Origin: an uncultured Rivibacter sp.
GTDB lineage: Bacteria > Pseudomonadota > Gammaproteobacteria > Burkholderiales > Burkholderiaceae
NCBI GenBank assembly: GCA_946481025.1
Contig: CAMLNA010000093.1
Coordinates: 1 to 18,155, forward strand
Reading direction: 5' to 3'
Length of the DNA: 18,155 nt
Shown: piece by piece, positions 1 through 7,535 of the stretch
How the letters are laid out: the number at the start of each line of letters is the position of its first letter
How positions within the stretch are numbered: the stretch's first letter is position 1
Position numbers and translations under genes: made by a program
Notes under the pieces: generated by a model
Told to the model about the DNA's origin: nothing
The model's database searches: none
The model's input: the letters and a program-made list of their open reading frames with translations, nothing else

Positions 1-488
1 TCCTTCCTGCGAACCGCGAACGACACGTCGCTGAAGTTCGCGCGTGCGCTCGTGTACATGACCTTGCGCAGCAGCTGGTAGGGGATGTCCTTGTCGCCCA
101 TGATCGTGATGGCCTTGGTCTGCTCCTTGTTCTTCTCGAGCACCACCTGGCGGGTGCTGTTGAGCAAGTCGAGCTCGGCCTTGAGGCCCGGGATCAGGTC
201 GCCCTTGGCGGCCATCACTTCCGGCACCGAGGCGACCTTGCGGCCGTCGACGATGATCTCCTCGGCATTGACCGCCACGATGATGGTCTCCTTGGGGCTC
301 TTGTCGGCAAACGACTCGGGCAGCTTCACCGCCTTGGGGCTGGGCAGCAGCTCGACGCCGGTGGCGCTGGAGAGCAGGAAGAAGATCAGGATCGTGAAGA
401 TGTCGATCAGCGACACCAGGTTCATGTCGAGACCCTGGTGGTTGCGCGCCTTGCGCTCGGCGCGCTTCTGCAGCGGTGTGAGCGTCAT
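1..488 (-). CDS. TolR/ExbD-type biopolymer transport protein (second of a pair), 3' end cut by window edge
   Basis: Reading leftward from the ATG at 488 gives 162 codons with no stop before the window edge, so the C-terminus is missing; the family is usually about 140-170 aa, so little is likely lost. The N-terminus is basic and cytoplasmic. One membrane segment (about residues 22-42) has the family signature MNLVSLIDIFTILIFFLL, with the expected membrane Asp at residue 29. A periplasmic domain follows. Family knowledge: TolR/ExbD/MotB-type proteins pair with TolQ/ExbB/MotA-type channels, and this Asp carries protons. The start overlaps the stop of the preceding tolR-like gene as ATGA, so translation is probably coupled. 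With the neighbouring TolQ-type protein it would form a motor complex in the inner membrane. It could serve a Tol-, Exb- or Agl-like machine; the TPR-rich context favours the Agl type (inference). Confidence 0.88.
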   Translation of the reverse strand, partial: MTLTPLQKRAERKARNHQGLDMNLVSLIDIFTILIFFLLSSATGVELLPSPKAVKLPESFADKSPKETIIVAVNAEEIIVDGRKVASVPEVMAAKGDLIPGLKAELDLLNSTRQVVLEKNKEQTKAITIMGDKDIPYQLLRKVMYTSARANFSDVSFAVRRK

Positions 489-988
489 GGTTTGCCGCCC
501 TGGCTGATCGGCGCGTCGCCGATGGAGATGTCGGGGAAGAGTTCGGTGCGGGTCACCTTCGGCCCTTGCACCACCTGGCTTTCACGCACGGCGTCCATCA
601 CCTGCACCAGCACGTCGTACGAGGTGTTGGGCTGGGCCAGCACGGTTGCATCGGTCTGGTTCGGGAACTTGCCCTTGAGCATCTGGATGATCGAGGACAG
701 CGCCTTGAGGTCGTAGCCCTTGTCGGTGTTCGGGATGCGCTCGATCAGCCCGCCGATGCGGTCGCCGACCTCGATCGCGTCGGGCCGGATCACGACTTCG
801 AGCTTGAGGTTGTTTTCCTTCAGCTGCTCGGCGCCGCCCGACGACTGGGCGGGCAGCGACAGGTCCATGACCGCCAGGCGCGTGAACACGGCCGTGGAGA
901 GCAGGAACGGCACCAGCACGACGATGAGGTTGATGAAGGCGGTGACTTCGAGCTCCGCCACCTGTTTGCGCAGACGTCTTACACGCAT
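485..988 (-). CDS. TolR/ExbD-type protein lacking the membrane Asp (first of a pair)
   Basis: This is a 167-aa protein with one N-terminal membrane segment (about residues 18-40) and a periplasmic domain, the normal layout of the TolR/ExbD family. The ATG at 988 has a GGAGG Shine-Dalgarno 8 nt upstream. The membrane segment reads VTAFINLIVVLVPFLLSTAVF: Asn20 occupies the place where canonical members have the proton-carrying Asp, and there is no other acidic residue in the segment. The next gene encodes a partner that keeps this Asp, so the two may form an asymmetric pair around one TolQ-type channel (inference). It lies 28 nt after the tolQ-like gene and its stop overlaps the start of the next tolR-like gene (ATGA). 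Family assignment is firm; the specific system is not. Confidence 0.85.
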   Translation of the reverse strand: MRVRRLRKQVAELEVTAFINLIVVLVPFLLSTAVFTRLAVMDLSLPAQSSGGAEQLKENNLKLEVVIRPDAIEVGDRIGGLIERIPNTDKGYDLKALSSIIQMLKGKFPNQTDATVLAQPNTSYDVLVQVMDAVRESQVVQGPKVTRTELFPDISIGDAPISQGGKP

Positions 989-1016
989 GGTCGGCCCCTC
1001 CGGCAGGCGAAGTGGA

Positions 1017-1676
1017 TCAACGCGCCGCCGGGGCGCCCTGCTCGGCCTTCAGCCGCTGCACCAGGTTCAGGAAGCTGATCTTCGCGGCTTCCAGGCCGTC
1101 GACGATCTCGCTGGTGCGGGCCTGCAGGAAGGCATGGATCAGCAGGAAGGGGATGGCCACCATCAGCGCGAATGCGGTGTTGTTCATCGCGATCGAGATG
1201 GAAGCCGACAGCAGCTCGGCCTTTTCGGCCGGGTTGACCTGGGCCACCGCCGTGAAGCCCTTGATCAGGCCGATGATGGTGCCCAGCAGGCCCACCAGCG
1301 TGATCACGTTGGCGAAGGTGGCGATGTAGTGGGTGCGCTTTTCGAGGCGCGGCACGATTTCCATCATGCCCTCCTCCATCGCGGCGTCGAGGTCTTCGCG
1401 GCGGCCGGGGCTTTGCATGCGCAGCAGGCCGTTGGTCACGATCTTGCCGATGGCGGCGTCGGACTCGGAGGTGATGCCCAGCACGTCCTTGAAGCGACCG
1501 TTCTGCAGCATCGGCAGCACCTTGGCCCACAGCTTGCGGTTTTCGCTGCGCGCGCGGTTGAGGAACATGAAGCGCTCGATCGCGATGGCCAGGCCCAGCG
1601 CCATGATCAGGATGCTGGGGTAGATGAACAGGCCGCTGTCCTGGAAGAACTTCACGGCGGTTTGGAAGGCAGTCAT
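1017..1676 (-). CDS. TolQ/ExbB/MotA-family proton channel subunit
   Basis: An inner-membrane protein of about 219 aa. Three hydrophobic segments are visible: near residues 15-35 (GLFIYPSILIMALGLAIAIE), about 115-140 (containing TLVGLLGTIIGLIKGF) and about 150-180 (containing MNNTAFALMVAIPFLLIHAF). The last two are the conserved MotA/TolQ/ExbB core that lines the ion path. Three start codons lie in a row (GTG 1682, ATG 1679, ATG 1676); the AGGAG at 1684-1688 stands 7 nt from the ATG at 1676, which I prefer. It is followed at once by two TolR-type genes, giving the 1:2 gene arrangement seen in the Myxococcus Agl motor (AglR with AglQ and AglS). Role by family: proton-motive-force motor that drives a periplasmic or envelope partner. 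I cannot tell TolQ, ExbB and AglR apart without a phylogeny. Confidence 0.92.
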   Translation of the reverse strand: MTAFQTAVKFFQDSGLFIYPSILIMALGLAIAIERFMFLNRARSENRKLWAKVLPMLQNGRFKDVLGITSESDAAIGKIVTNGLLRMQSPGRREDLDAAMEEGMMEIVPRLEKRTHYIATFANVITLVGLLGTIIGLIKGFTAVAQVNPAEKAELLSASISIAMNNTAFALMVAIPFLLIHAFLQARTSEIVDGLEAAKISFLNLVQRLKAEQGAPAAR

Positions 1677-1683
1677 CATCACT

Positions 1684-1688
1684 CTCCT
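1684..1688 (-). promoter_or_regulatory. Shine-Dalgarno site deciding the tolQ-like start
   Basis: AGGAG on the minus strand, 7 nt before the ATG at 1676 and only 4 nt before the ATG at 1679. The spacing favours 1676 among three tandem start codons. Confidence 0.6.
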
Positions 1689-1703
1689 AAGACGTCTTTC
1701 TTT

Positions 1704-1738
1704 CGTCTGCTCGTAGACGGGGGGAACCGGAAACGGTT
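1704..1738 (-). other. Two short inverted repeats between the 101-aa gene and tolQ-like gene
   Basis: The 63-nt gap (1677-1739) is the only sizeable non-coding gap inside the long cluster. It holds a 5-bp stem AACCG/CGGTT with a 4-nt loop (1725-1738), starting 1 nt after the upstream stop codon, and a second 5-bp stem CGTCT/AGACG with a 6-nt loop (1704-1719). Neither is followed by a T-run on the minus strand. They might set mRNA processing or partial termination before the motor genes, but stems this short can occur by chance. Confidence 0.3.
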
Positions 1739-1739
1739 G

Positions 1740-2045
1740 TCACTTGGCCTGCTTCGATGCAGCTTCGCGCGCGGTGAGCTGCGCGTCGTACTGCACCTGG
1801 CGGCGGAACACATCGCGGTCGACCGGCGCGAGCGCCTCGTCGAGCACGCTCTGCACCGGGCGGCCCGCCAGCTCGCCGGGCAGCGGCTTCTTCCAGGGCA
1901 CGATGTACAGCACCTTGGGCAGCTCGCGGTTGCCGATGATCTGCGTGCGGTCGATGTCGGCGCGGTCCTGCGCGAAGGCCGGCGCCACGAACAGGGCCGC
2001 CGCCGCGACGATCAGGATCGTCAGGGTCAAGAAGATGTGCTTCAT
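1740..2045 (-). CDS. Small exported protein of unknown function (101 aa)
   Basis: I do not recognise a named family. The ATG at 2045 overlaps the TGA of the TPR lipoprotein gene upstream (ATGA) and has GGAG a few bases before it; the open frame extends further upstream but that part overlaps the TPR gene and is not needed. Residues 1-25 form a clear Sec signal peptide (MKHIFLTL, a hydrophobic stretch, then APAFA before QDRAD). The mature part is about 76 aa, hydrophilic, and contains a distinctive segment IIGNRELPKVLYIVPWKKP followed by charged helices (FRRQVQYDAQLTAREAA). A periplasmic location is expected. Placed between the TPR lipoprotein and the TolQ/TolR genes, it may be a small accessory of the motor (inference). 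Confidence 0.8.
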   Translation of the reverse strand: MKHIFLTLTILIVAAAALFVAPAFAQDRADIDRTQIIGNRELPKVLYIVPWKKPLPGELAGRPVQSVLDEALAPVDRDVFRRQVQYDAQLTAREAASKQAK

Positions 2046-2776
2046 TCCTTCTCCTTCGCGCTGCCTTGGTTGCCCTGCTGACTCACGGTGATCGGCGCCG
2101 GCTTGCGATTCTTCAGGTCGGCGATCCATTTGGTTACCGTTGCATCACCGGCGGGCGACAGCGCGAGGTAGCGGTCGTACAGCTCGAGGGCGCGGCGGGC
2201 GTCGCCGAGATAGAGGTCGTGCAGGATGCCCAGGTTGAGCAGCGGCGAGGCATAGCCGGCGTCGAGCGAGATGGCCTGCTCGTAGGCCTCGCGCGCCTTG
2301 GCGAATTGGCCCTGGTGCCGGTAGGTGATGCCCAGCTGGTTGAAGTACACCGCCTGCCGCGGGCTCACCCGCACCGCCTCTTCGAGCGCCTTGGCCGACT
2401 CGGGCAGCTTGCCCGCCTGGCGATAGATGACGCCCAGGTTGGCGAACGGTCCGCCCAGTTGCGGATGGGACTGGGTGAGGGACATGAAGCCGCGCTCGGC
2501 TTCGTCGGTGCGACCGGCCCGCAAGGCGCGCAGTGCATCGTCGAAGGTCCGCTGTGCCATGGGGCTCACCGGCACTTCGGGCTCGGTCGGTGCCTGCGGC
2601 GCGGCCGCGGCGGGCGCGCTGGCCGAGGCCGCCGCCGGTGTGACGGCCTCGACCACGGATTTCGCGGCCGCCTGCACCGAAGCCGGCAGGCGCTGTGCCA
2701 CCGACGAACAGCCGCTCACGGCCAAACACAACGCCAGCAGCAGCGCGGCGCCGCTCAGCGTGTCAGCGGATCTCAT
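2042..2776 (-). CDS. TPR-repeat lipoprotein (244 aa)
   Basis: The ATG at 2776 has AAGGAG 6 nt upstream, and translation from it begins with a lipoprotein signal peptide: MRSADTLSG, a hydrophobic core, then the lipobox VSGC with Cys23. A longer in-frame start at 2809 would spoil the signal and is rejected. An Ala/Pro-rich linker (about residues 40-75) leads into four or so tetratricopeptide repeats (about 78-225), recognisable from segments such as GPFANLGVIYRQAGKLPESA, YFNQLGITYRHQGQFAKARE and SPLLNLGILHDLYLGDARRA. TPR domains bind other proteins. The Gln/Lys-rich tail ends at an ATGA overlap with the next gene, and the start overlaps the previous gene by 14 nt. In kind it resembles GltE/AglT of the Myxococcus gliding complex (a TPR envelope protein next to motor genes), but homology is not shown here. 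Confidence 0.87.
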   Translation of the reverse strand: MRSADTLSGAALLLALCLAVSGCSSVAQRLPASVQAAAKSVVEAVTPAAASASAPAAAAPQAPTEPEVPVSPMAQRTFDDALRALRAGRTDEAERGFMSLTQSHPQLGGPFANLGVIYRQAGKLPESAKALEEAVRVSPRQAVYFNQLGITYRHQGQFAKAREAYEQAISLDAGYASPLLNLGILHDLYLGDARRALELYDRYLALSPAGDATVTKWIADLKNRKPAPITVSQQGNQGSAKEKE

Positions 2777-5654
2777 GCACCGCTCCTTCGCTGCGTTCGA
2801 CCTTGCCATAGCGCACCGGCCGCAATTCGCCCAGCGCCTTGAAGCTGTTCTTCACCCACTGGTCGTAGATGCCTTCGCTGGCCCGCTTCGCATTCACTTC
2901 GTGGAGCTCGAAGGCCTTTTCCTCGAACGGGAAGGCCTGCTCCTCGAGCATCACGTTGTATTGCTCCAATTCCACCTTCGACAGCTTCCTGGGCCGCTGC
3001 GAGGTCATCAGCGCCTTGCCGAAGTCCTGGTAGAGCGCGGCCACGTGGTAGGTGGCGGCGGTGGTCACGTCGGCCACGCCGTAGTCGGTGGCCACCGCAT
3101 AGGCCTTCAGCACCTCTTCCATCCTGGCCTTCTTCAGCTTGAGCTGTTTCGCCAGTGGCTCCACCAGCGCCACCTTGCGGTAGTCGGCATACACCGGCTC
3201 GGCCATCGCCAGCGCCGCGGTGGCGCCCAGGTAGCGGGTGCGCTCGGTGCGCGCCGCGCCCGCGGCCTTGTCGGCCTGGAAGATCTCTTTCATGAGGGCC
3301 AGTTCGCGGGGCGCATTGCCGTCGGCCTTGGCGAGCTTGGCCAGGTGCCAGCGCGCCTCCATGGCCGGCTCGAAGGGCTGCGGGTACTGCTTGACGTAGC
3401 GCTCCCAGGTCTTCACCGCGGCCGCACGCGAGCCGCCCTTCTCAGCGCCCTTCTCGTGCAGCTCGGCGGCCTGCCACAACGCCTGCCTTGCCAGCTGCGG
3501 ATCGCGGCTGGTGTTGGCCACGCGCTCGAACTCGCCGGCGGCCTGTGCCCATTGCCCCTTCTCGACATAGGCCACGGCGAGCTTGCTGCCCACCTCGGCC
3601 TGCAGCGGGTGGTTGGGGTAGCGCTGGCGGAAGTCCTCGAGGCTGCGTGTGGCCGCGTCCCAGTCCTTCAGCGTGATGAGCGCCGCTGCCGCGTCGTATT
3701 GCGCGGTGGCCCGCACGGCCGACTGCGGCGCGGCGACGGCCACCCGCTCGAAGTGGCCCACGGCGCGGCGCAGGTCGCCGGCATCGCGCGCGATCTCGCC
3801 CTGCTTGTAGATCGAGGCAGCCACCCGCTCGACCAGTTCATTGCGGCCGGCCTCCTTCTCGGGTGTGAGCGCCAGCACCTCGCCGTACGCCTGTTCGGCC
3901 ACGTCGTAGGCACTGCGGTCGAACGCCGTGTGCGCGATCACCGTCCAGGCCACGCGGCGGTTGGCGGCCGAAGCCGGCGGGTCCAGGTCGAGCACCTGCC
4001 GGGCCACCTTGGAGGCCTGCTCGCCGTCACGCAGGTTGAACAGCTTTTCGGCCGCGTTGGTGAGCACCGGGCCGTTGCGCGTGTCGGACTTGAAAGCCTG
4101 CGCAAAGCGCAAGGCGCTGTCGACGCTCGTGCGCTGCAGCGCGGGCAGCTCGGCGGCGGCCACGCGCTTTTCCTGCTCGGCATAGGCCAGCAGCGCGGCA
4201 TAGCCGGCGTCGGCGCTCTTGGCGTGCTGCGGGTACTGGTAGGCGGTCTTTTCGTACTCGACCGCCGCCGCTGCGTACTGCTTGTCTTCGTACAGCAGCT
4301 CGGCCAGCAGGAAGTTGTTCTGCGCGGTGTCGGGGTCGGTGGGGAAGGAAGCGATGTAGGCGCGGTACCAGCGCACCGCCTCCTGGTAGTCGGCGCTCGC
4401 CTTGCTCTTTTGCGCCAGGGCATGGTGGTGACGCGCCAGCTCGGTGAGATGGGTCTTCACCAGCGGCTGGGCGCGCTCCCAGCCCGCCGGGTTGGCGCGG
4501 CGGAACTCGCTGTCGATGCCGTAGCGCGACACGTAGTCCTTCTTCGCGTCGAGCGCCAGCGTGCCGAAGCCGTTCTCCTGGTAGATGTCGATCACCTGGG
4601 CCTGCAGCTGAGGCGCCTGCGCATGCAGCGGGTCGCGCCGCGCGAACAAGCCCAGCGTGTCGGCGGCGTCCTTCACCCGCTCCTGCCGCAGGTACAGCGC
4701 GCCCAGCTGTTCGTACACCCGGAACTCGTAGCTCTTGCGCTCGGGCGTGCTCATGTAGCCCGGGATGGACTCGGCGCCCTGCAGGTTGGCCAGGCTGATG
4801 CTGGCCACGCGGAAGGTGTCTTCCACCAGCTCGCGGTCGGCGCGGGTGAGGCCGTGGATGTTCTCCAGCCCGCCTTCGTCGCCCTTGTGGGCCACCTTGA
4901 GGTCGAGCACGCCGAAGAAGGAATGCAGCGACTCGTCGAGCCGGCCCTGCTTGAACTGGGACCAGCCCTGCATGTAGAGCGCACGCTCGCGATACGGGTT
5001 GGCCGAGTCGCCCTTCAGCACGGTGGCGTAGGCCTGCTCGGCCTTCACGTATTCGCGCAGCGAGAACAGCAGCTCGCCGCGGCGGAAGTTGGCTTCGTCG
5101 CGGTAGATGGTCTTGGGCGCGCCCAGGGCCAGGCGGTCCAGCGTCTTGAGGGAACCTTCCAGGTCGCCGGCCTGTTCTTGCGCACGCGCGAGCTGGTACA
5201 GCACGCGGTCGTTGTTGGGGTCGTTCGGATAGTCCTTGAGGTAGCGCTGGTAGTGCGCCACCGCCGAGCGGTAGTCGGGACCGTCGCCCGGCTGCGCGCC
5301 TGAAGCCGGCGTGCCCGGCGCAGCTGCCGCCGCGGCGCCGGCCACCGGCTCGCCGCCGCCGGCAAAGCGGTTGTCGGCGTGGTCCATCTCGAGGTCGCCC
5401 AGGCGGCGGATGGCTTCGGCACGCTGCGGCGCATCGGGCGCCACCTCGAGGAACTTCTTGTAGGCGGAGATCGCCTGCTCCTCGGTGGCCTTGATGCCCG
5501 GGTCTTCGGCCACGACCACGCTGCGGCCGGCCAGGCTCCGGAGGGTGACCTCCTCCTCGAGCGTGCCCTTGCGCCTGCCGGCGCAGGCGGTGAGCACGCC
5601 GCACGCGACGAGCACGGCCACCAGGCGGGTGGTCCTATTGCTTGGGCGTGTCAT
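2763..5654 (-). CDS. Large TPR-repeat lipoprotein (963 aa)
   Basis: The ATG at 5654 has AGGAG at 5660-5664, 5 nt upstream; the GTG at 5660 would sit on the Shine-Dalgarno itself and is rejected. The first 24 residues are a lipoprotein signal (basic MTRPSNRTTR, hydrophobic core, lipobox LTAC, Cys24). The rest is almost wholly alpha-helical tetratricopeptide-like repeats, for example VLYQLARAQEQAGDLEGSLK, ANFRRGELLFSLREYVKAEQ, ALYMQGWSQFKQGRLDESLH and NNFLLAELLYEDKQYAAAAV. There is a Pro/Ala/Gly-rich insert near residues 105-125. The C-terminus has a different, acidic and aromatic segment (EEQAFPFEEKAFELHEVNAK) after the repeats. It should be a long periplasmic scaffold anchored by lipid. It overlaps the genes on both sides (20 nt upstream, 14 nt downstream). 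Analogy in type and position: GltD/AgnA of Myxococcus, also a large periplasmic TPR protein. Confidence 0.88.
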   Translation of the reverse strand: MTRPSNRTTRLVAVLVACGVLTACAGRRKGTLEEEVTLRSLAGRSVVVAEDPGIKATEEQAISAYKKFLEVAPDAPQRAEAIRRLGDLEMDHADNRFAGGGEPVAGAAAAAAPGTPASGAQPGDGPDYRSAVAHYQRYLKDYPNDPNNDRVLYQLARAQEQAGDLEGSLKTLDRLALGAPKTIYRDEANFRRGELLFSLREYVKAEQAYATVLKGDSANPYRERALYMQGWSQFKQGRLDESLHSFFGVLDLKVAHKGDEGGLENIHGLTRADRELVEDTFRVASISLANLQGAESIPGYMSTPERKSYEFRVYEQLGALYLRQERVKDAADTLGLFARRDPLHAQAPQLQAQVIDIYQENGFGTLALDAKKDYVSRYGIDSEFRRANPAGWERAQPLVKTHLTELARHHHALAQKSKASADYQEAVRWYRAYIASFPTDPDTAQNNFLLAELLYEDKQYAAAAVEYEKTAYQYPQHAKSADAGYAALLAYAEQEKRVAAAELPALQRTSVDSALRFAQAFKSDTRNGPVLTNAAEKLFNLRDGEQASKVARQVLDLDPPASAANRRVAWTVIAHTAFDRSAYDVAEQAYGEVLALTPEKEAGRNELVERVAASIYKQGEIARDAGDLRRAVGHFERVAVAAPQSAVRATAQYDAAAALITLKDWDAATRSLEDFRQRYPNHPLQAEVGSKLAVAYVEKGQWAQAAGEFERVANTSRDPQLARQALWQAAELHEKGAEKGGSRAAAVKTWERYVKQYPQPFEPAMEARWHLAKLAKADGNAPRELALMKEIFQADKAAGAARTERTRYLGATAALAMAEPVYADYRKVALVEPLAKQLKLKKARMEEVLKAYAVATDYGVADVTTAATYHVAALYQDFGKALMTSQRPRKLSKVELEQYNVMLEEQAFPFEEKAFELHEVNAKRASEGIYDQWVKNSFKALGELRPVRYGKVERSEGAVHEIR

Positions 5655-7530
5655 CTGCACTCCTGGTGGCGATGGCGCGGTCGTACAGCTGCGCCAGCGC
5701 GAACCGCGCCTGCGTGGCGTACACGGCCAGGCGCTCCTTCTGGCGCGACAGCTCGGCCACGGCGATGTCCTGCACCTGCTGCTGCTGTTCGTTGCTGAGG
5801 GCGACCACCCTCGGCAGCAGCGCGGCGATGCGCGGGTTCAAGGCGGCGATGCGTTCGCCGAACGCGTCGAAGCGTTTCGGCTCGTCCTGCTGGGCCTGCG
5901 CCAGCGCGGCGTCGCGGCGTTGCGCCTCGACGAGCTGCGCTTCGAGCGTCTTCTGGCCCTTCTTCGCCTCCCACAGCCGGTTCGGGTATTGCTGCGCCAG
6001 CTGCCAGGTCATGGCGCCGGCGGCCAGGCGATAGCGTTCGCGGGTCGCGGCGGTTTCAGGGTCCTTGGGGTCGAGCTGCTCCAGCGTCGCGCGCACGCTG
6101 TCGAGCCGTTCGATCAGGGCGCGCTCGCGTTCGTCGGCAAACGCCTTCGCATCGGCCGAGGCCTCCACTTCGGCCAGTTCCCTGGCCAGCGCACCGGCGT
6201 GCTGCTGCAGCTGCGGCAACCCCGTCTCGCCGGCCTTGGCCCGGATTTGCGGCAGGCGGTCGGTGAAGGCCTTGCGGCGGTTGTCGAGCATGTCGGTGAA
6301 GACGCCCAGGTTGTCCTGCCAGCGCTGCAGGTTGCGGTGCAGGAACTGCAGGTCGCGCCAGTTCTTGAAGGCCTCCTGGAATTCGTGCTGGGCCATCACC
6401 TGCGACAGGTGGCGGCTGTGCGGCATCTCGGGCAGTTCGCGGATGTTCCAGAACCAGCCCATCTCGTCGCCGGGGTTGCTCTCGGCCAGCCCCTGCACCA
6501 GCCTGCCGGCACGGATGGCGGCAATGGTTTCGTCGAGGGCGCGGCCTTCACGCTCGAACTCGGCCACCGCCTCGTTGTAGCGGTCGAGTGCCTGGCCGAA
6601 GGCGCCCAGCTCGGCATAGGCGTAGGGCACGGCGATGCGCGCCTCGAGCACCGCCGAGTCGCTCGCGTCGCGGGTGGCGAGCTCGGTCCACGGCACCAGG
6701 GCCAGCTTGGCGTCCTTCATCTCGGCGGCGGCCCAGCCGAAGCCGAGCAGCGCCTTGTTGGAATGCGGGCCGTTCAGGCGCACCCGCTCGAGGTAGCCGC
6801 GCGCGAGGTGCGGCTCCTGGTTCTGCAGCGCGGTGAAGCCGAGCGCCACGTTGGCCTTGTCGCGCAGGTTGCGGAACTCCTCGGTCAGCGCGGGCGCCTT
6901 GCCCAGCGCGTCGAGCATCTCGGAGCCGCCCTTGGCATCGCCGCCCTTCACCAGCGCGACGCCCAGGTTGTAGCGCGCGTACTGCCCGGCCTCGGCCTTG
7001 GCGGCCGGCGCCTTGAGCACCTCGGCGGCGGCCGCGTATTCGCCGCGCGCCAGCAGCAGGTTGGCCTGCAGCAGCAGGCGTTCTTCTTCGAGGGCGGGCG
7101 GCAGGTTCTTTTCGATGCGGGCCATCGCCGCTTCGGCCTCGGCGGTGAAGCCGCGCTGGTAGCGGATCTTGGCGAGGTAGAACCAGGCGCGGTCGCGCAC
7201 CGCCGGCGTGGCGCTGCGGTCGATGAGCTGCGCGAAGATCTCGCCGGCCTCGCGGTGCAGCCCGTACGACAGCAGCATGCCGCCGCGCAGCAGCTCGGCC
7301 TCGTCGGCATGCTGCGACACGCGGTCGAAGTGCTGCGACACCATCAGCGTGGTGATGGACGTGAAGTAGCGGTCCTGGAAGAAGTGGAACAGCGTGTCGC
7401 CGTAGTGCGGGTCCTTGAGCACGTGCTGCGGCACGTCGGCCGCAGGCGCCGCCGACACCGCAAACGCGCAGGCCACTGCGACGGCCAGCCGTCGCAGCGG
7501 TTGCAAGCTGGAGGAACTGCGTGCAGCCAT
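5635..7530 (-). CDS. Exported TPR/coiled-coil protein (about 631 aa)
   Basis: Starting at the ATG at 7530 gives a Sec signal peptide: MAARSSSSLQPLRRL, a hydrophobic stretch, and probable cleavage after APAA near residue 31. A GTG at 7545 is also in frame but overlaps the upstream gene and has no better ribosome site; no clear Shine-Dalgarno precedes either, so coupling to the gene ending 5 nt earlier is likely. The N-terminal half carries TPR-like helical repeats (AWFYLAKIRYQRGFTAEAEA, ARYNLGVALVKGGDAKGGSE, ALLGFGWAAAEMKDAKLALV). The C-terminal half, from about residue 360, is rich in Glu, Lys, Gln and Leu and looks like long coiled-coil helices, including a run near the end (SNEQQQQVQDIAVAELSRQK). 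There is no lipobox, so it should be soluble in the periplasm. A scaffold or coupling role with the other TPR proteins is inferred. Confidence 0.85.
   Translation of the reverse strand: MAARSSSSLQPLRRLAVAVACAFAVSAAPAADVPQHVLKDPHYGDTLFHFFQDRYFTSITTLMVSQHFDRVSQHADEAELLRGGMLLSYGLHREAGEIFAQLIDRSATPAVRDRAWFYLAKIRYQRGFTAEAEAAMARIEKNLPPALEEERLLLQANLLLARGEYAAAAEVLKAPAAKAEAGQYARYNLGVALVKGGDAKGGSEMLDALGKAPALTEEFRNLRDKANVALGFTALQNQEPHLARGYLERVRLNGPHSNKALLGFGWAAAEMKDAKLALVPWTELATRDASDSAVLEARIAVPYAYAELGAFGQALDRYNEAVAEFEREGRALDETIAAIRAGRLVQGLAESNPGDEMGWFWNIRELPEMPHSRHLSQVMAQHEFQEAFKNWRDLQFLHRNLQRWQDNLGVFTDMLDNRRKAFTDRLPQIRAKAGETGLPQLQQHAGALARELAEVEASADAKAFADERERALIERLDSVRATLEQLDPKDPETAATRERYRLAAGAMTWQLAQQYPNRLWEAKKGQKTLEAQLVEAQRRDAALAQAQQDEPKRFDAFGERIAALNPRIAALLPRVVALSNEQQQQVQDIAVAELSRQKERLAVYATQARFALAQLYDRAIATRSADDTPKQ
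5660..5664 (-). promoter_or_regulatory. Shine-Dalgarno site deciding the start of the 963-aa TPR gene
   Basis: AGGAG on the minus strand, 5 nt before the ATG at 5654. It lies inside the 3' end of the preceding gene (stop at 5635), consistent with translational coupling. Confidence 0.6.
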
Positions 7531-7535
7531 GGAGG

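Noticed and set aside
485..1676. Calling the motor genes tolQ and tolR of the Tol-Pal system
   Set aside because: No tolA, tolB or pal gene is visible, there are two TolR-type genes, and the neighbours are TPR scaffolds and barrels, so the Tol-Pal name would mislead.
2427..5303. Long plus-strand open frame (958 codons) opposite the TPR genes
   Set aside because: Low-complexity Leu/Val/Arg/Gly/His composition, no signal or domain, and the complementary strand encodes clear TPR repeats with a lipobox and ribosome site.
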